64,000 bases of DNA from Microvirga rosea (GTDB lineage: Bacteria > Pseudomonadota > Alphaproteobacteria > Rhizobiales > Beijerinckiaceae): assembly GCF_020595095.1 (NCBI RefSeq), contig NZ_JAJDOP010000003.1, positions 310,001 through 374,000 of the forward strand. The letters run 5' to 3'. This document shows positions 9,964 to 17,897 of the stretch, piece after piece; the first letter of the stretch is position 1, and each line of letters begins with the position of its first letter. The translations under genes were made by a program, and so were the position numbers. Under the pieces are notes generated by a model, which was not told the DNA's origin, searched no databases, and worked only from the letters and a program-made list of their open reading frames with translations.

Positions 9964-10162
9964 TTTACCGACACCACAATCCTCCCAAGCGACCGTTGAG
10001 AGAACGGCCTGGCTTTGCGTGGCTGTCAAAGGGGCTTCTATAATACCGAAGCTTCAATGCGCCATTCCACTCGAGCTTTTTGCCTCCCACGCCGGCTCGA
10101 TGGTTTCCAAAAGCCCGGAGCTTTGCCCTGCTATCCCTGACGTCTTGACCTATGGACAGGCA

Positions 10163-10768
10163 TCAAAACTCGATGCCTTCCTGGGCTTTGACGCCGGCAG
10201 CGAAGTGGTGCTTCACCAAGGTCATCTCGGTGACCAGATCGGCAGCCTCCATGAGCTCCGGCTTTGCGTTGCGCCCGGTGACGACGATGTGCAGGTCATT
10301 CCTGCGCCTCGAGAGAGTTCCTATGATTTCGGCAAGGTCCAGATAGCCGTAGCGCAGAGCGATATTGAGTTCGTCCAGCACCAGCAGGCGGATATTCTCG
10401 CGCTCCATCAACTCCTTTGCTTGAGCCCATGCCCGCTCAGCGGCCGCCACGTCGCGAGCCCGGTCCTGGGTCTCCCACGTAAAACCCTCTCCCATCGTGT
10501 GCCATTCGATCTGGTCGGAGAATCGCTCGAAGGCAAGGCGCTCCCCCGTTTCCCGTGCGCCCTTGATGAATTGCACGACGCCCACGTTGAAGCCGCGCCC
10601 AAGGGCTCGGAGCATAAGGCCGAAGGCCGCCGTCGACTTGCCTTTGCCCGGTCCCGTATTAACGATGAGAAGCCCCTTTTCCACCGTTTTCGAGGCGACC
10701 TCACGGTCTTGCACTTCTTTACGTTTGATCATCTTGGCGCGGTGGCGCGCCCCTTCGTCCAAGGTCAT
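10163..10768 (-). CDS. cobO: Cob(I)yrinic acid a,c-diamide adenosyltransferase
   Basis: 201 residues of the CobO/BtuR/CobA(Salmonella) family. The unusual P-loop GPGKGKST is at residues 39-46, and the family motifs WHTMGEGFTWET and LVLDELNIALRYGYL are present. It transfers the adenosyl group of ATP to Co(I) corrinoids after cobalt insertion. It is divergent from the riboswitch-controlled operon, with a 50-80 bp shared promoter zone. The 199 bp between its stop and the tRNA hold only a weak hairpin (9993-10007). The ATG (10766-10768) lacks a strong Shine-Dalgarno sequence. Confidence 0.95.
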   Translation of the reverse strand: MTLDEGARHRAKMIKRKEVQDREVASKTVEKGLLIVNTGPGKGKSTAAFGLMLRALGRGFNVGVVQFIKGARETGERLAFERFSDQIEWHTMGEGFTWETQDRARDVAAAERAWAQAKELMERENIRLLVLDELNIALRYGYLDLAEIIGTLSRRRNDLHIVVTGRNAKPELMEAADLVTEMTLVKHHFAAGVKAQEGIEF

Positions 10769-10820
10769 GCGGTCGTGTATCCGTGTCAGGGGACCGCACC
10801 ATGACGAGCGCTGGAGAGGA

Positions 10821-10856
10821 TTTCAAGCCGAGCCTTCGACATCGCGAGGCTTGAAA
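10821..10856. repeat. Inverted repeat in the cobO / cob-operon divergent spacer
   Basis: Two perfect 9-bp arms, TTTCAAGCC at 10821-10829 and GGCTTGAAA at 10848-10856, are separated by 18 bp. Each arm contains TTGAAA pointing outward, so the repeat could supply back-to-back -35 boxes for cobO (left) and for the riboswitch transcript (right), or be an operator. Neither function is demonstrated. Confidence 0.55.
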
Positions 10857-10879
10857 GTTGTCTCATGCACCGGTAAGCA
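10851..10879 (+). promoter_or_regulatory. Candidate promoter of the riboswitch-led cob operon
   Basis: TTGAAA at 10851-10856 matches the -35 consensus at five of six positions. A 17-bp spacer leads to TAAGCA at 10874-10879, a poor -10. Transcription would begin near 10886, just at the 5' edge of the riboswitch fold, which supports the placement. The weak -10 means this remains a candidate. Confidence 0.4.
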
Positions 10880-10880
10880 T

Positions 10881-11060
10881 TGTGGTGACGGTGCTCCGGC
10901 GACGGGGTGAAAAGGGAATGCGGTGAGATACCGCGGCTGCCCCCGCAACTGTAAACGGCGAGCCTGCGCTCCACATGCCACTGGGTTTTAATCCTGGGAA
11001 GGCGGTTGTGCAAAGCATCGACCCGTGAGCCAGGAGACCTGCCGTCATTACCAGCTTCTG
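10881..11060 (+). ncRNA. Cobalamin (adenosylcobalamin) riboswitch
   Basis: The B12-box AGCCAGGAGACCTGCC lies at 11028-11043 and matches the family consensus. Upstream are the conserved core blocks in the right order: GGTGCTCC, GACGGGGTGAAAAGGGAA, the CCCCCGCAACTGTAAACGG segment near 10938-10961, and the GCCACTGGG block near 10977-10985. The element is on the same strand as, and 130 bp upstream of, the hupE-like gene, so it should repress the whole downstream cob operon when cobalamin is plentiful. Confidence 0.95.
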
Positions 11061-11062
11061 TG

Positions 11063-11166
11063 GGTCTATCGGACGGGGTGTGCCGGTGGTGACAGTAGTC
11101 GTGCGACTGGCAGTCGTTCGATTCCGTCCGTGGAAGCCCAACAGACCTTATGGTCTCCGGACGGAG
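11063..11166 (+). promoter_or_regulatory. Riboswitch expression platform with mutually exclusive hairpins
   Basis: CCGTCCG (11124-11130) can pair with CGGACGG (11158-11164), which includes the ribosome-binding region GGACGGAG just before the ATG at 11173. AGACC/GGTCT (11143-11147/11152-11156) nests inside, giving a strong hairpin that hides the ribosome site. The same two 3' elements occur earlier: GGTCT at 11063-11067 and CGGACGG at 11070-11076. The early copies can capture AGACC and CCGTCCG instead and so free the ribosome site. The complementarity is exact; the switching role is inferred. Confidence 0.65.
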
Positions 11167-11172
11167 ATAACG

Positions 11173-11811
11173 ATGCCTGCATCCCGCCTGTTTAAGTTTC
11201 GCGTTCTCGCTCTGACCCTCGGCCTCGCCGCGGCAACCCCGGCATTCGCCCATCATGCCATGGGCGGGATGATGCCATCGACATTCGCTCAGGGGCTACT
11301 CTCAGGTCTGGGGCATCCTGTGATCGGCCTCGATCACCTTGCTGCCCTTGTCGGCGTTGGCCTGGTCTCCTCCCGCTTCACGCGGGGCTTGGTGCTTCCC
11401 ACGTTCTGGATGATTGCCATGGCAGCGGGCGTCGGCCTGCATCTGGCAAGCGCCGATATTCCCTATGCCGAGCTGCTCGTGGCGGTAAGTGTCGTCATCA
11501 TCGGCATGGCCGCTACTATTCGTACCACCCTACCCTTCGCGCTGATAGCGCTGCTCTTTGCAGCGGGCGGAGCTGTACACGGCTATGCCCTGGGGGAATC
11601 CATCGTGGGGGCGGAATCGACCCCGCTCGTTGCTTACCTAATCGGTCTCGTTGCTATTCAGACGGCTTTGACCACCGGCATCACCCTGGCCGCGCGCCGT
11701 CTCTCCAAGACGCCGATCTCGGCCCCTTCCCTCCAGCTCCGCCTTGCGGGCCTCGCGATCACGCTCATAGGCGCAACAGTTACGATTTTGTCTTTGACCG
11801 CTACCGCTTAA
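11173..11811 (+). CDS. HupE/UreJ family membrane protein, probable cobalt importer
   Basis: 212 residues from the ATG at 11173, preceded by GGACGGAG. The N-terminus looks like a cleavable signal peptide ending AFA-HHAMGG, which would leave a metal-binding HH at the mature end. About six membrane helices follow. The HupE signature HPVIGLDH appears near residue 45, with a second conserved HGYALGES segment. HupE/UreJ proteins are regarded as Ni/Co permeases; placement directly behind a cobalamin riboswitch and before cobW/cobN argues for cobalt. It is the first gene of the operon, and its stop codon lies inside a stem-loop. Confidence 0.85.
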   Translation: MPASRLFKFRVLALTLGLAAATPAFAHHAMGGMMPSTFAQGLLSGLGHPVIGLDHLAALVGVGLVSSRFTRGLVLPTFWMIAMAAGVGLHLASADIPYAELLVAVSVVIIGMAATIRTTLPFALIALLFAAGGAVHGYALGESIVGAESTPLVAYLIGLVAIQTALTTGITLAARRLSKTPISAPSLQLRLAGLAITLIGATVTILSLTATA

Positions 11812-11821
11812 GCAAAGCGGT
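11803..11821 (+). repeat. Intercistronic stem-loop, copy 1 (hupE-like/DUF1636 junction)
   Basis: ACCGCTT (11803-11809) and AAGCGGT (11815-11821) pair perfectly around a 5-nt loop (AAGCA). The TAA stop of the hupE-like gene (11809-11811) lies at the top of the stem. The next gene starts 9 nt after the stem and has no clear Shine-Dalgarno sequence. A second copy occurs at the next junction. Confidence 0.65.
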
Positions 11822-11829
11822 CATGAGCC

Positions 11830-12225
11830 ATGCCCTCATCCCCTGAGGAGATCTGTCTTCATGTGTGCATCACCTGCCGTGAGGCGGGTGGCCCTGAAGA
11901 CAAGGAGTTACGGCCCGGCGCAATCTTGTGCCGGGCTCTTACCGCAGCACTTTCCCAAAAAGGCTCACCTCCCGTGCGAGTGAAGCCGGTGGAGTGTCTT
12001 TCCGTGTGCAAGCGCCCTTGCACCATCGCAGTGTCGGCGCCCGGGCGCTGGACATACATCTACGGCGACCTGAAAGCCGATACGGCGGTGGACACCATTA
12101 TTGATGGACTTCGCCGCTATGCCGCCACATCGGACGGTCTCGTACCCTGGCGGGAGCGGCCTGAGGCGTTCCGCAAGGGCGTGATTGCCCGCATTCCCCC
12201 CTTAAAGACAAGCGGTACCGCTTGA
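11830..12225 (+). CDS. DUF1636 family cysteine-rich protein
   Basis: 131 residues with cysteines at 9, 13, 16, 34, 56, 60 and 64. The motifs CITCREAGG and VECLSVCKRPC resemble the ligand pattern of thioredoxin-like [2Fe-2S] or metal-binding domains, and the middle (TYIYGDLKADTAVDTIIDGL) fits the small ferredoxin-like fold. Members of this family are uncharacterised but often lie beside cobW. Position between a probable cobalt permease and CobW suggests cobalt handling or a redox partner. It starts 18 bp after the hupE-like gene with no visible Shine-Dalgarno sequence, so translation is probably coupled. Confidence 0.8.
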   Translation: MPSSPEEICLHVCITCREAGGPEDKELRPGAILCRALTAALSQKGSPPVRVKPVECLSVCKRPCTIAVSAPGRWTYIYGDLKADTAVDTIIDGLRRYAATSDGLVPWRERPEAFRKGVIARIPPLKTSGTA

Positions 12226-12235
12226 GATAAGCGGT
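12217..12235 (+). repeat. Intercistronic stem-loop, copy 2 (DUF1636/cobW junction)
   Basis: The same stem as copy 1: ACCGCTT (12217-12223) pairs with AAGCGGT (12229-12235) around loop GAGAT. The TGA stop of DUF1636 (12223-12225) is again at the top of the 5' arm. The preceding AAGCGGT (12210-12216) makes a 14-nt palindrome with the 5' arm, so an alternative pairing exists. cobW begins 16 nt downstream. Confidence 0.65.
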
Positions 12236-12251
12236 CGAAAGGCTCTCCTCC

Positions 12252-13289
12252 ATGAGCGATCTCACCAAGATCCCCTGCACCATCATCACCGGCTTCCTCG
12301 GTGCGGGCAAAACCACCCTCGTACGCCACCTGTTGGAGAATGCAGGGGGCCGTCGCCTCGCGGTTCTCGTCAACGAGTTCGGTGATCTCGGCTTCGACGG
12401 GTCCTTCATCGAGGGCTGCGGGATCGAAGGCTGCACACAGGACGACATCGTCGAACTGCCGAACGGCTGTCTCTGCTGCACAGTGGCGGACGATTTCGTG
12501 CCTGCCTTGAACACGCTGCTCAATCGGCCGAATCCACCTGAGCACATCCTCATCGAGACCTCTGGCCTCGCTTTGCCGAAGCCTCTGGTACGCGCGTTCA
12601 ACTGGCCGGACATCCGCTCCCGAGTCACAGTCGATGGAGTCATCGCCGTAGTAGACGGGCCTGCCGTCGCCTCCGGCGCGTTCGCCGAAGATCCTGACGC
12701 GCTGAGCGCCCAGCGTGCTGCGGATACTTCCGTCGACCATGAGAATCCCCTCGAAGAGGTGTTCGAGGACCAACTCCTTTGCGCAGATATCATCCTGCTC
12801 AACAAGATTGATCAGATGCAGTCGGGCGAGCACGCCAAGGCTCTGGCTGAAATCAACGAGCATCTTCCTCGCGCCGTGAAAGTGATCGAGACGGTCCAAG
12901 GAAAGGTCGATCCGAAAGTACTGCTCGGCCTCGGTGCTGCCGCGGAAGCCGATCTCGAGGCTCGCCCTTCCCATCACGAAACCGCTGAAGACCACGATCA
13001 CGATGATTTCGAAAGCATCGCGCTTCCGATTGATCCGGTTGCAACGCCGGAAATGCTGGTCGCCCGTGTCGAACGGGCTGCGGAAGCCTCAGGTGTGTTG
13101 CGCATCAAGGGCTTCGCACCGGTGGAAGGCAAACCTATGCGTCTCGTCGTCCAGGGCGTCGGCCGGCGCGTGGGACATCACTTCGACCGCCCTTGGAAGG
13201 CGGATGAGGTGAAAGAGGGACGAATGGTGGTGATCGGCCTGAAGGGTTTCGATCTTCAGGCGGTCGAATCGGCTCTGCGCAACGGGTGA
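12252..13289 (+). CDS. cobW: Cobalamin biosynthesis protein CobW (GTP-dependent metallochaperone)
   Basis: 345 residues of the COG0523 G3E GTPase family. Walker A GFLGAGKTT, metal-binding CxCC in NGCLCCTV, the guanine motif NKID and the C-terminal CobW_C domain (GVLRIKGFAPVEGKPMRLVVQGVG) are all visible. A His/Asp-rich loop (HHETAEDHDHDD) between the two domains is a likely metal sensor or store. It is thought to deliver Co(II) to the CobNST chelatase. The ribosome site lies in AAAGGCTCTCC before the ATG, and its stop is one base from the cobN start. Confidence 0.95.
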   Translation: MSDLTKIPCTIITGFLGAGKTTLVRHLLENAGGRRLAVLVNEFGDLGFDGSFIEGCGIEGCTQDDIVELPNGCLCCTVADDFVPALNTLLNRPNPPEHILIETSGLALPKPLVRAFNWPDIRSRVTVDGVIAVVDGPAVASGAFAEDPDALSAQRAADTSVDHENPLEEVFEDQLLCADIILLNKIDQMQSGEHAKALAEINEHLPRAVKVIETVQGKVDPKVLLGLGAAAEADLEARPSHHETAEDHDHDDFESIALPIDPVATPEMLVARVERAAEASGVLRIKGFAPVEGKPMRLVVQGVGRRVGHHFDRPWKADEVKEGRMVVIGLKGFDLQAVESALRNG

Positions 13290-13290
13290 G

Positions 13291-16200
13291 ATGCACCTCC
13301 TTCCGATCACAACGGTATCGCTCGATGACGGCTCGGAGGCTATCGACCTCCAGCAGCCGTCGGGAGACATTGTGGTTCTGTCCTTCGCGGACAGTGACCT
13401 CGGTGTGCTGGCGGCTGCCTACGGACGGAAGCCCGAGGGTCCCTCGCTTCGACTGGCATCACTGCGGCGCTTACGACATCCCCTCTCCGTCGATCTTTAC
13501 ATCGACAAGACTGCCGCAAACGCGCGCTTTGTGCTCGTGCGCTGCCTCGGTGGACGTGATTACTGGCGCTACGGTCTGGAGCGCTTGCTCGACACATGCC
13601 GTTCACGGGATGTGAAGCTTGCGGTGATACCGGGAGACGATCGCCCAGATTCGAGGCTCTCAGCCTATTCGACGGTTTCGTCGTCACTTTGCGAAGAGCT
13701 GGAAGCCTACTTCCAAGCAGGCGGCATCGACAACATGAGCCGGCTGCTCGCACGGATCCATGCGGAAATCGGTTATTCCGAGACACATCCTGAGCCGCCG
13801 CACCCTGTGCCGCGCGCCTTCGCTTGGACGCAGGAGTACGGCATTGCCGAGCCGGCATCATATCTCGAAGAACTGCCGGAGAAAAAACCGCTCGCGCTTA
13901 TCCTCGCCTATCGCTCAGCTATTCTAGCAGGCGACACTCGTCCGATCGAGGCCCTGTCGGATGCTCTCCGCGAGCGCGGCCTTGCGCCGTTTGTAATAGC
14001 GGTTTCCAGCCTGAAGGACGCGGAAGCGGTTGCTACCTTGCGCCAAGCGCTTAAAATGCGCCGTCCCGACATCATCGTCACGACCACCGCATTCTCCGCA
14101 CGGGACGATGCGGGATTCGTGCTGGACGAAGCCGATTGCCCTATCCTTCAAGCTATTCCTGTCGGGAGCATGAAGGAGGCTTGGGAAGCATCCCCACGGG
14201 GGCTTTCAGCTGCCGATCTCGCTATGCAGATCGCTCTTCCCGAGTTCGACGGCCGGATTACAGCGGGCCCTCTCTCGTTCAAGGCTGAGGAACCTGCAGA
14301 TCCAGCCCTTGGCTTTTCCCATCGCGTGCAGATTCCGGACGCTCCCAGCGTCAATGCGGTAGCATCAATGGCAGCTGCCTGGGTACGCCTCGCCCGCACG
14401 CCGCGCCAGGAACGCCGGTTGGCCCTCGTTCTCTCGGATTATCCGGCGCGGGGTGGCCGTGCGGGTTTTGCGGTCGGGCTCGACACTCCGGCCAGCGCCT
14501 GCGCAATTCTCGATTTGCTGCAGGAAGGCGGCTACGACGCGAAACGGGATTTTACCTCCGCTGAATTGATGCCGCGCCTTACGGGTCAAGAGCGCTCTTT
14601 AGCGGTTCCGCTCGCTTCCTATCGCGCATGGCTGGCGTCCCTTCCGTCCGCGCTACGAACCGCCATTGAAATGCACTGGGGCGAACCGGAGTGCGATCCG
14701 ACTCTCGACGGGGATACTTTCCGCTTCCGTGCTCTGCGTGCCGGTAACGTCCTTGTCGCTCTTCAGCCCGACCGGGGTCATGGACTGAATCGCAAGAATT
14801 TCTATCACGATCCGGAATGCCCCCCGAGCCATGGCTATCTGGCCTTCTATTACGGCTTGAGATCACTGGAAGATATCCATGCCCTCGTACACCTGGGCAC
14901 CCATGGAACGACGGAGTGGCTGCCCGGGAAGGTGGTAGCACTCTCATCCAACTGCTGGCCCCGCATCGTTACGGGCCATGTTCCGGTGATCTATCCTTTC
15001 ATTGTCGATGATCCCGGCGAGGCGGCGCCTGCCAAGCGCCGTCTCGGCGCGGTCACAGTCGGTCATCTTACGCCTCAGACCGGCGGCGCGGGATTGCACG
15101 GCGAGGCGGCCGCCCTGCGCGAACTGGTGGAAGAGTTTTCCTCCGCTCAAGTCTTCCATCCAGGCCGGGCTGATCTCATTGCCCGAGAGATTTTGGAAAG
15201 AGCGAGAACCAGCGGTCTTGCTGCCACCTGCGGAGTTGGCGATTCGACCCGCATGGATGAGGCGCTGACGCGCCTTGATGCTCACCTCTGTGACCTTGGC
15301 GAAGTCACGATCCGAGAAGGCCTCCACATTTTCGGCCATGCGTCGGAGGAGTTCGACGCATGTCGCGCTGGTGAGCGCGAGGGTCTGCTGCGCGCCCTTG
15401 ACGGACGGTTCGTCACTCCAGGGCCTGCGGGATCGCCCTCCCGGGGGCAGACGGACGTACTCCCCACAGGCCGCAATCTCACGACCCTAGACCCTCGTGC
15501 GATACCGACACGCGCTGCGACAGAGCTGGGTTGGCGAGGAGCCGCGGAAGTGGTGCGGCGCCACCTTCAAGAGGAAGGCGATTGGCCACGGCGGATCGTG
15601 ATGGATCTATGGGCCTCGCCCACGCTCCGCTCTGGCGGCGAGGATATCGCCCATGCCCTCGCTCTCATGGGGGCGCGTCCTACCTGGGACCACGCATCAA
15701 CCCGCGTAACCGGGTTCGAAATCGTGCCTCAGCCGCTTCTCGACCGCCCTCGCGCGGACGTGACCATTCGGGTTTCCGGTGCATTCAGAGATACGTTTCC
15801 TGATCAGATCGCGCTTCTCGACCAAGCCGCCCGGGCCGTAGCCGCTCTGGACGAAGAGGATGAGTGGAACGAGCTTGCAGCTGCCCGCAGACGTGGCGAG
15901 GCGCTATCCCGCGTGTTTGGCTCACCACCTGGGGTTTATGGCGCGGGCGTCTCTGCCCAGGCTCTGGACGGTAAATGGAACACCAAAGGTGATCTTGGCC
16001 TCACTTACCTAGAAGCCACATCTCATGCATTTGGCGCCGTAGGAAAAGCTCACCTTGATACGAGCTTTCCACGACGCGTCCGCCAGGCGGAAGCTCTCGT
16101 ACATGTGAGCGACGTGGCTGAGCGGGATCTTCTGGATGGAGACTCCGCAGCCGATGTGATCGGCGGCTTCGCAGCGGCGGCTGAAATGCTAGGGTCAAAG

Positions 16201-16605
16201 CCCGTAATCTACAGTCTCGACACCAGCCGGCCTTTAAATCCGAAGGCCCGTATCCTCGCTGAGGACATGGACCGGCTTGTGCGCGGTCGTCTCACCAACC
16301 CTCGCTGGATAGCAGGCCAGCTCCATCATGGCTGGCGCGGAGCCGCCGAAATCGCCCAGGGAGTCGACGCACTCTTCGCATTTGCCGCCACTACGGATGC
16401 TGTTTCGACGACCGCATTCGACCTTCTGTTCGCAACACTTATCGCGGATGAAACCGTCCGCAACAAAATTGCTGACGCGAACCCAGACGCCGCCCAGGCC
16501 GTTTGGAACCGTCTTGCAGAGGCATGGAAACGAGGCCTGTGGCAAAGCCGCCTCAATTCGGCGGCAGCCCTGTTTGATGAGAAGCGACAAGAGGTGGCGG
16601 AATGA
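13291..16605 (+). CDS. cobN: Cobaltochelatase subunit CobN
   Basis: 1104 residues, the large corrin-binding subunit of the ATP-dependent aerobic cobaltochelatase. Family blocks include the DIVVLSFADSDLG N-terminus, NRKNFYHDPECPPSHGYLAFYYGLR, HLGTHGTTEWLPGK and NTKGDLGLTYLEATSHAFGAVG, as shared with magnesium chelatase BchH. It inserts cobalt into hydrogenobyrinate a,c-diamide with the AAA+ partners CobS and CobT, which are not in the window. It is shorter than the roughly 1270-residue Pseudomonas denitrificans protein, though both ends look intact. It overlaps cobG by 4 bp. Confidence 0.96.
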   Translation: MHLLPITTVSLDDGSEAIDLQQPSGDIVVLSFADSDLGVLAAAYGRKPEGPSLRLASLRRLRHPLSVDLYIDKTAANARFVLVRCLGGRDYWRYGLERLLDTCRSRDVKLAVIPGDDRPDSRLSAYSTVSSSLCEELEAYFQAGGIDNMSRLLARIHAEIGYSETHPEPPHPVPRAFAWTQEYGIAEPASYLEELPEKKPLALILAYRSAILAGDTRPIEALSDALRERGLAPFVIAVSSLKDAEAVATLRQALKMRRPDIIVTTTAFSARDDAGFVLDEADCPILQAIPVGSMKEAWEASPRGLSAADLAMQIALPEFDGRITAGPLSFKAEEPADPALGFSHRVQIPDAPSVNAVASMAAAWVRLARTPRQERRLALVLSDYPARGGRAGFAVGLDTPASACAILDLLQEGGYDAKRDFTSAELMPRLTGQERSLAVPLASYRAWLASLPSALRTAIEMHWGEPECDPTLDGDTFRFRALRAGNVLVALQPDRGHGLNRKNFYHDPECPPSHGYLAFYYGLRSLEDIHALVHLGTHGTTEWLPGKVVALSSNCWPRIVTGHVPVIYPFIVDDPGEAAPAKRRLGAVTVGHLTPQTGGAGLHGEAAALRELVEEFSSAQVFHPGRADLIAREILERARTSGLAATCGVGDSTRMDEALTRLDAHLCDLGEVTIREGLHIFGHASEEFDACRAGEREGLLRALDGRFVTPGPAGSPSRGQTDVLPTGRNLTTLDPRAIPTRAATELGWRGAAEVVRRHLQEEGDWPRRIVMDLWASPTLRSGGEDIAHALALMGARPTWDHASTRVTGFEIVPQPLLDRPRADVTIRVSGAFRDTFPDQIALLDQAARAVAALDEEDEWNELAAARRRGEALSRVFGSPPGVYGAGVSAQALDGKWNTKGDLGLTYLEATSHAFGAVGKAHLDTSFPRRVRQAEALVHVSDVAERDLLDGDSAADVIGGFAAAAEMLGSKPVIYSLDTSRPLNPKARILAEDMDRLVRGRLTNPRWIAGQLHHGWRGAAEIAQGVDALFAFAATTDAVSTTAFDLLFATLIADETVRNKIADANPDAAQAVWNRLAEAWKRGLWQSRLNSAAALFDEKRQEVAE

Positions 16606-17897
16606 TCGATCCAACCTCCCCCTTGCGCCGGGGATGGTGCCCGGGTGTGCGACGCCCCATGGCGACCGGTGACGGTCTGCTTGTTCGCATCCATCCGCAG
16701 GCCGGCAGGCTGACCACCGGCCAGACCCGACTTATTGCGCAGGCCGCCCAGCAATACGGTAATGGCCACCTCGACGTCACCGCACGCGGTAACCTTCAGA
16801 TTCGCGGCGTCCGTGAAGAAACCTATGCTCCACTGGCGACCCTTCTCGACAGAGAAGGCTTGGTCGAGCCCGAAGGCAGCGGGCCCAACCGCCTTGCCGT
16901 GGTGTCACCGCTTGCAGGACTCGACCCGCGCGATCGTTTCGACACCCTGAAGCTCGCGCAAGCGATAGAGCACCAGGTCGGCATCAGCGATGGTTTGCCG
17001 CCAAAGCTCTTCATAGCGGTGGACGGGGGTGGCTCCATGCCGCTCGAGGCCATAGGGGCGGATCTCCTTCTGCTGGCGCACGGCGAGGCCGTTGCCTTCG
17101 GTGTTACCACAACCCAAGGCACACGATGGATAGGAGCGTCCTCCTTAAGCTTTGCTCCTGAAGCTGCTCGATTGATCCTCTCTACCTACGCCCAAATGTG
17201 GGCGATGGGGAGAACGGCGGTCCGACGATTGCGCGATCTTCCGCCTGATCTCCTGCGGGAACTTGCGAGTATTGCGGAACTCAAAGCCACGTCGGCGCCG
17301 AATGCACGCCCCCCCGTGCCGCCGGCAGGCCTTCTGGGAATCGAAGGGGGCCACCAGGCGGTTCTTCTTGCGCTGCCCTTCGGTCGCTGCACCAGTGGAC
17401 AATTGGAGCAGGTTGCCAGGTGGAGTGAACGGTACGACACCAGGGAAATCCGCCTGTCGTTTACGCGTGGTATTCTGTTGCCGGGGATCGCAGACGCAGA
17501 TCTCGCCATATTGCGCGACGAAGCCCGAAACGCAGGCTTCATTACCGATGCCTATGACCATCGCCTCTCGCTGTTCGCCTGCCCCGGCAAGCCCGAATGC
17601 AAGAGCGCCGTCTCGCATGCCCCTACAGACGCTCTGAGGATCGCAGGCGCTTGCGGCCCCCTGCTCGCGAGAGGCGCAAGCCTCCACGTCTCCGGTTGCA
17701 GCAAAGGGTGCGCCCATCCCTCTTCGGCCACTCTGACGTTGGTGGGCCGCGATGGCGGCGGTTACGACATAGTTCTCAACGGTTCAAGCCAAGATGCCGC
17801 ATCATGCCATCTCTCGATCGAGGAACTTATGAGGCGTCTATTGCCGCTGGATGGATCAGATGATCTTCGTCGTGCACTGCTGGGGAGCGCACCATGA
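16602..17897 (+). CDS. cobG: Precorrin-3B synthase
   Basis: 431 residues with the duplicated sulfite/nitrite-reductase-like fold. The [4Fe-4S] ligands are Cys327 and Cys333 (CPGKPEC) and Cys366 and Cys370 (CSKGC), the classic C-x5-C...C-x3-C siroheme-enzyme arrangement. CobG is an O2-dependent monooxygenase that forms the lactone and tertiary alcohol of precorrin-3B ahead of ring contraction, so its presence marks the aerobic pathway. The ATG overlaps the cobN stop, and its TGA overlaps the cobH ATG. Confidence 0.94.
   Translation: MIDPTSPLRRGWCPGVRRPMATGDGLLVRIHPQAGRLTTGQTRLIAQAAQQYGNGHLDVTARGNLQIRGVREETYAPLATLLDREGLVEPEGSGPNRLAVVSPLAGLDPRDRFDTLKLAQAIEHQVGISDGLPPKLFIAVDGGGSMPLEAIGADLLLLAHGEAVAFGVTTTQGTRWIGASSLSFAPEAARLILSTYAQMWAMGRTAVRRLRDLPPDLLRELASIAELKATSAPNARPPVPPAGLLGIEGGHQAVLLALPFGRCTSGQLEQVARWSERYDTREIRLSFTRGILLPGIADADLAILRDEARNAGFITDAYDHRLSLFACPGKPECKSAVSHAPTDALRIAGACGPLLARGASLHVSGCSKGCAHPSSATLTLVGRDGGGYDIVLNGSSQDAASCHLSIEELMRRLLPLDGSDDLRRALLGSAP

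Noticed and set aside
9561..9977. Minus-strand 138-codon frame beginning MVSVNGGGGGIRTHGG
   Set aside because: It reads antisense through tRNA-Ser; the GGGIRTHGG...NHSATPP string is a well-known artefact of translating that tRNA gene.
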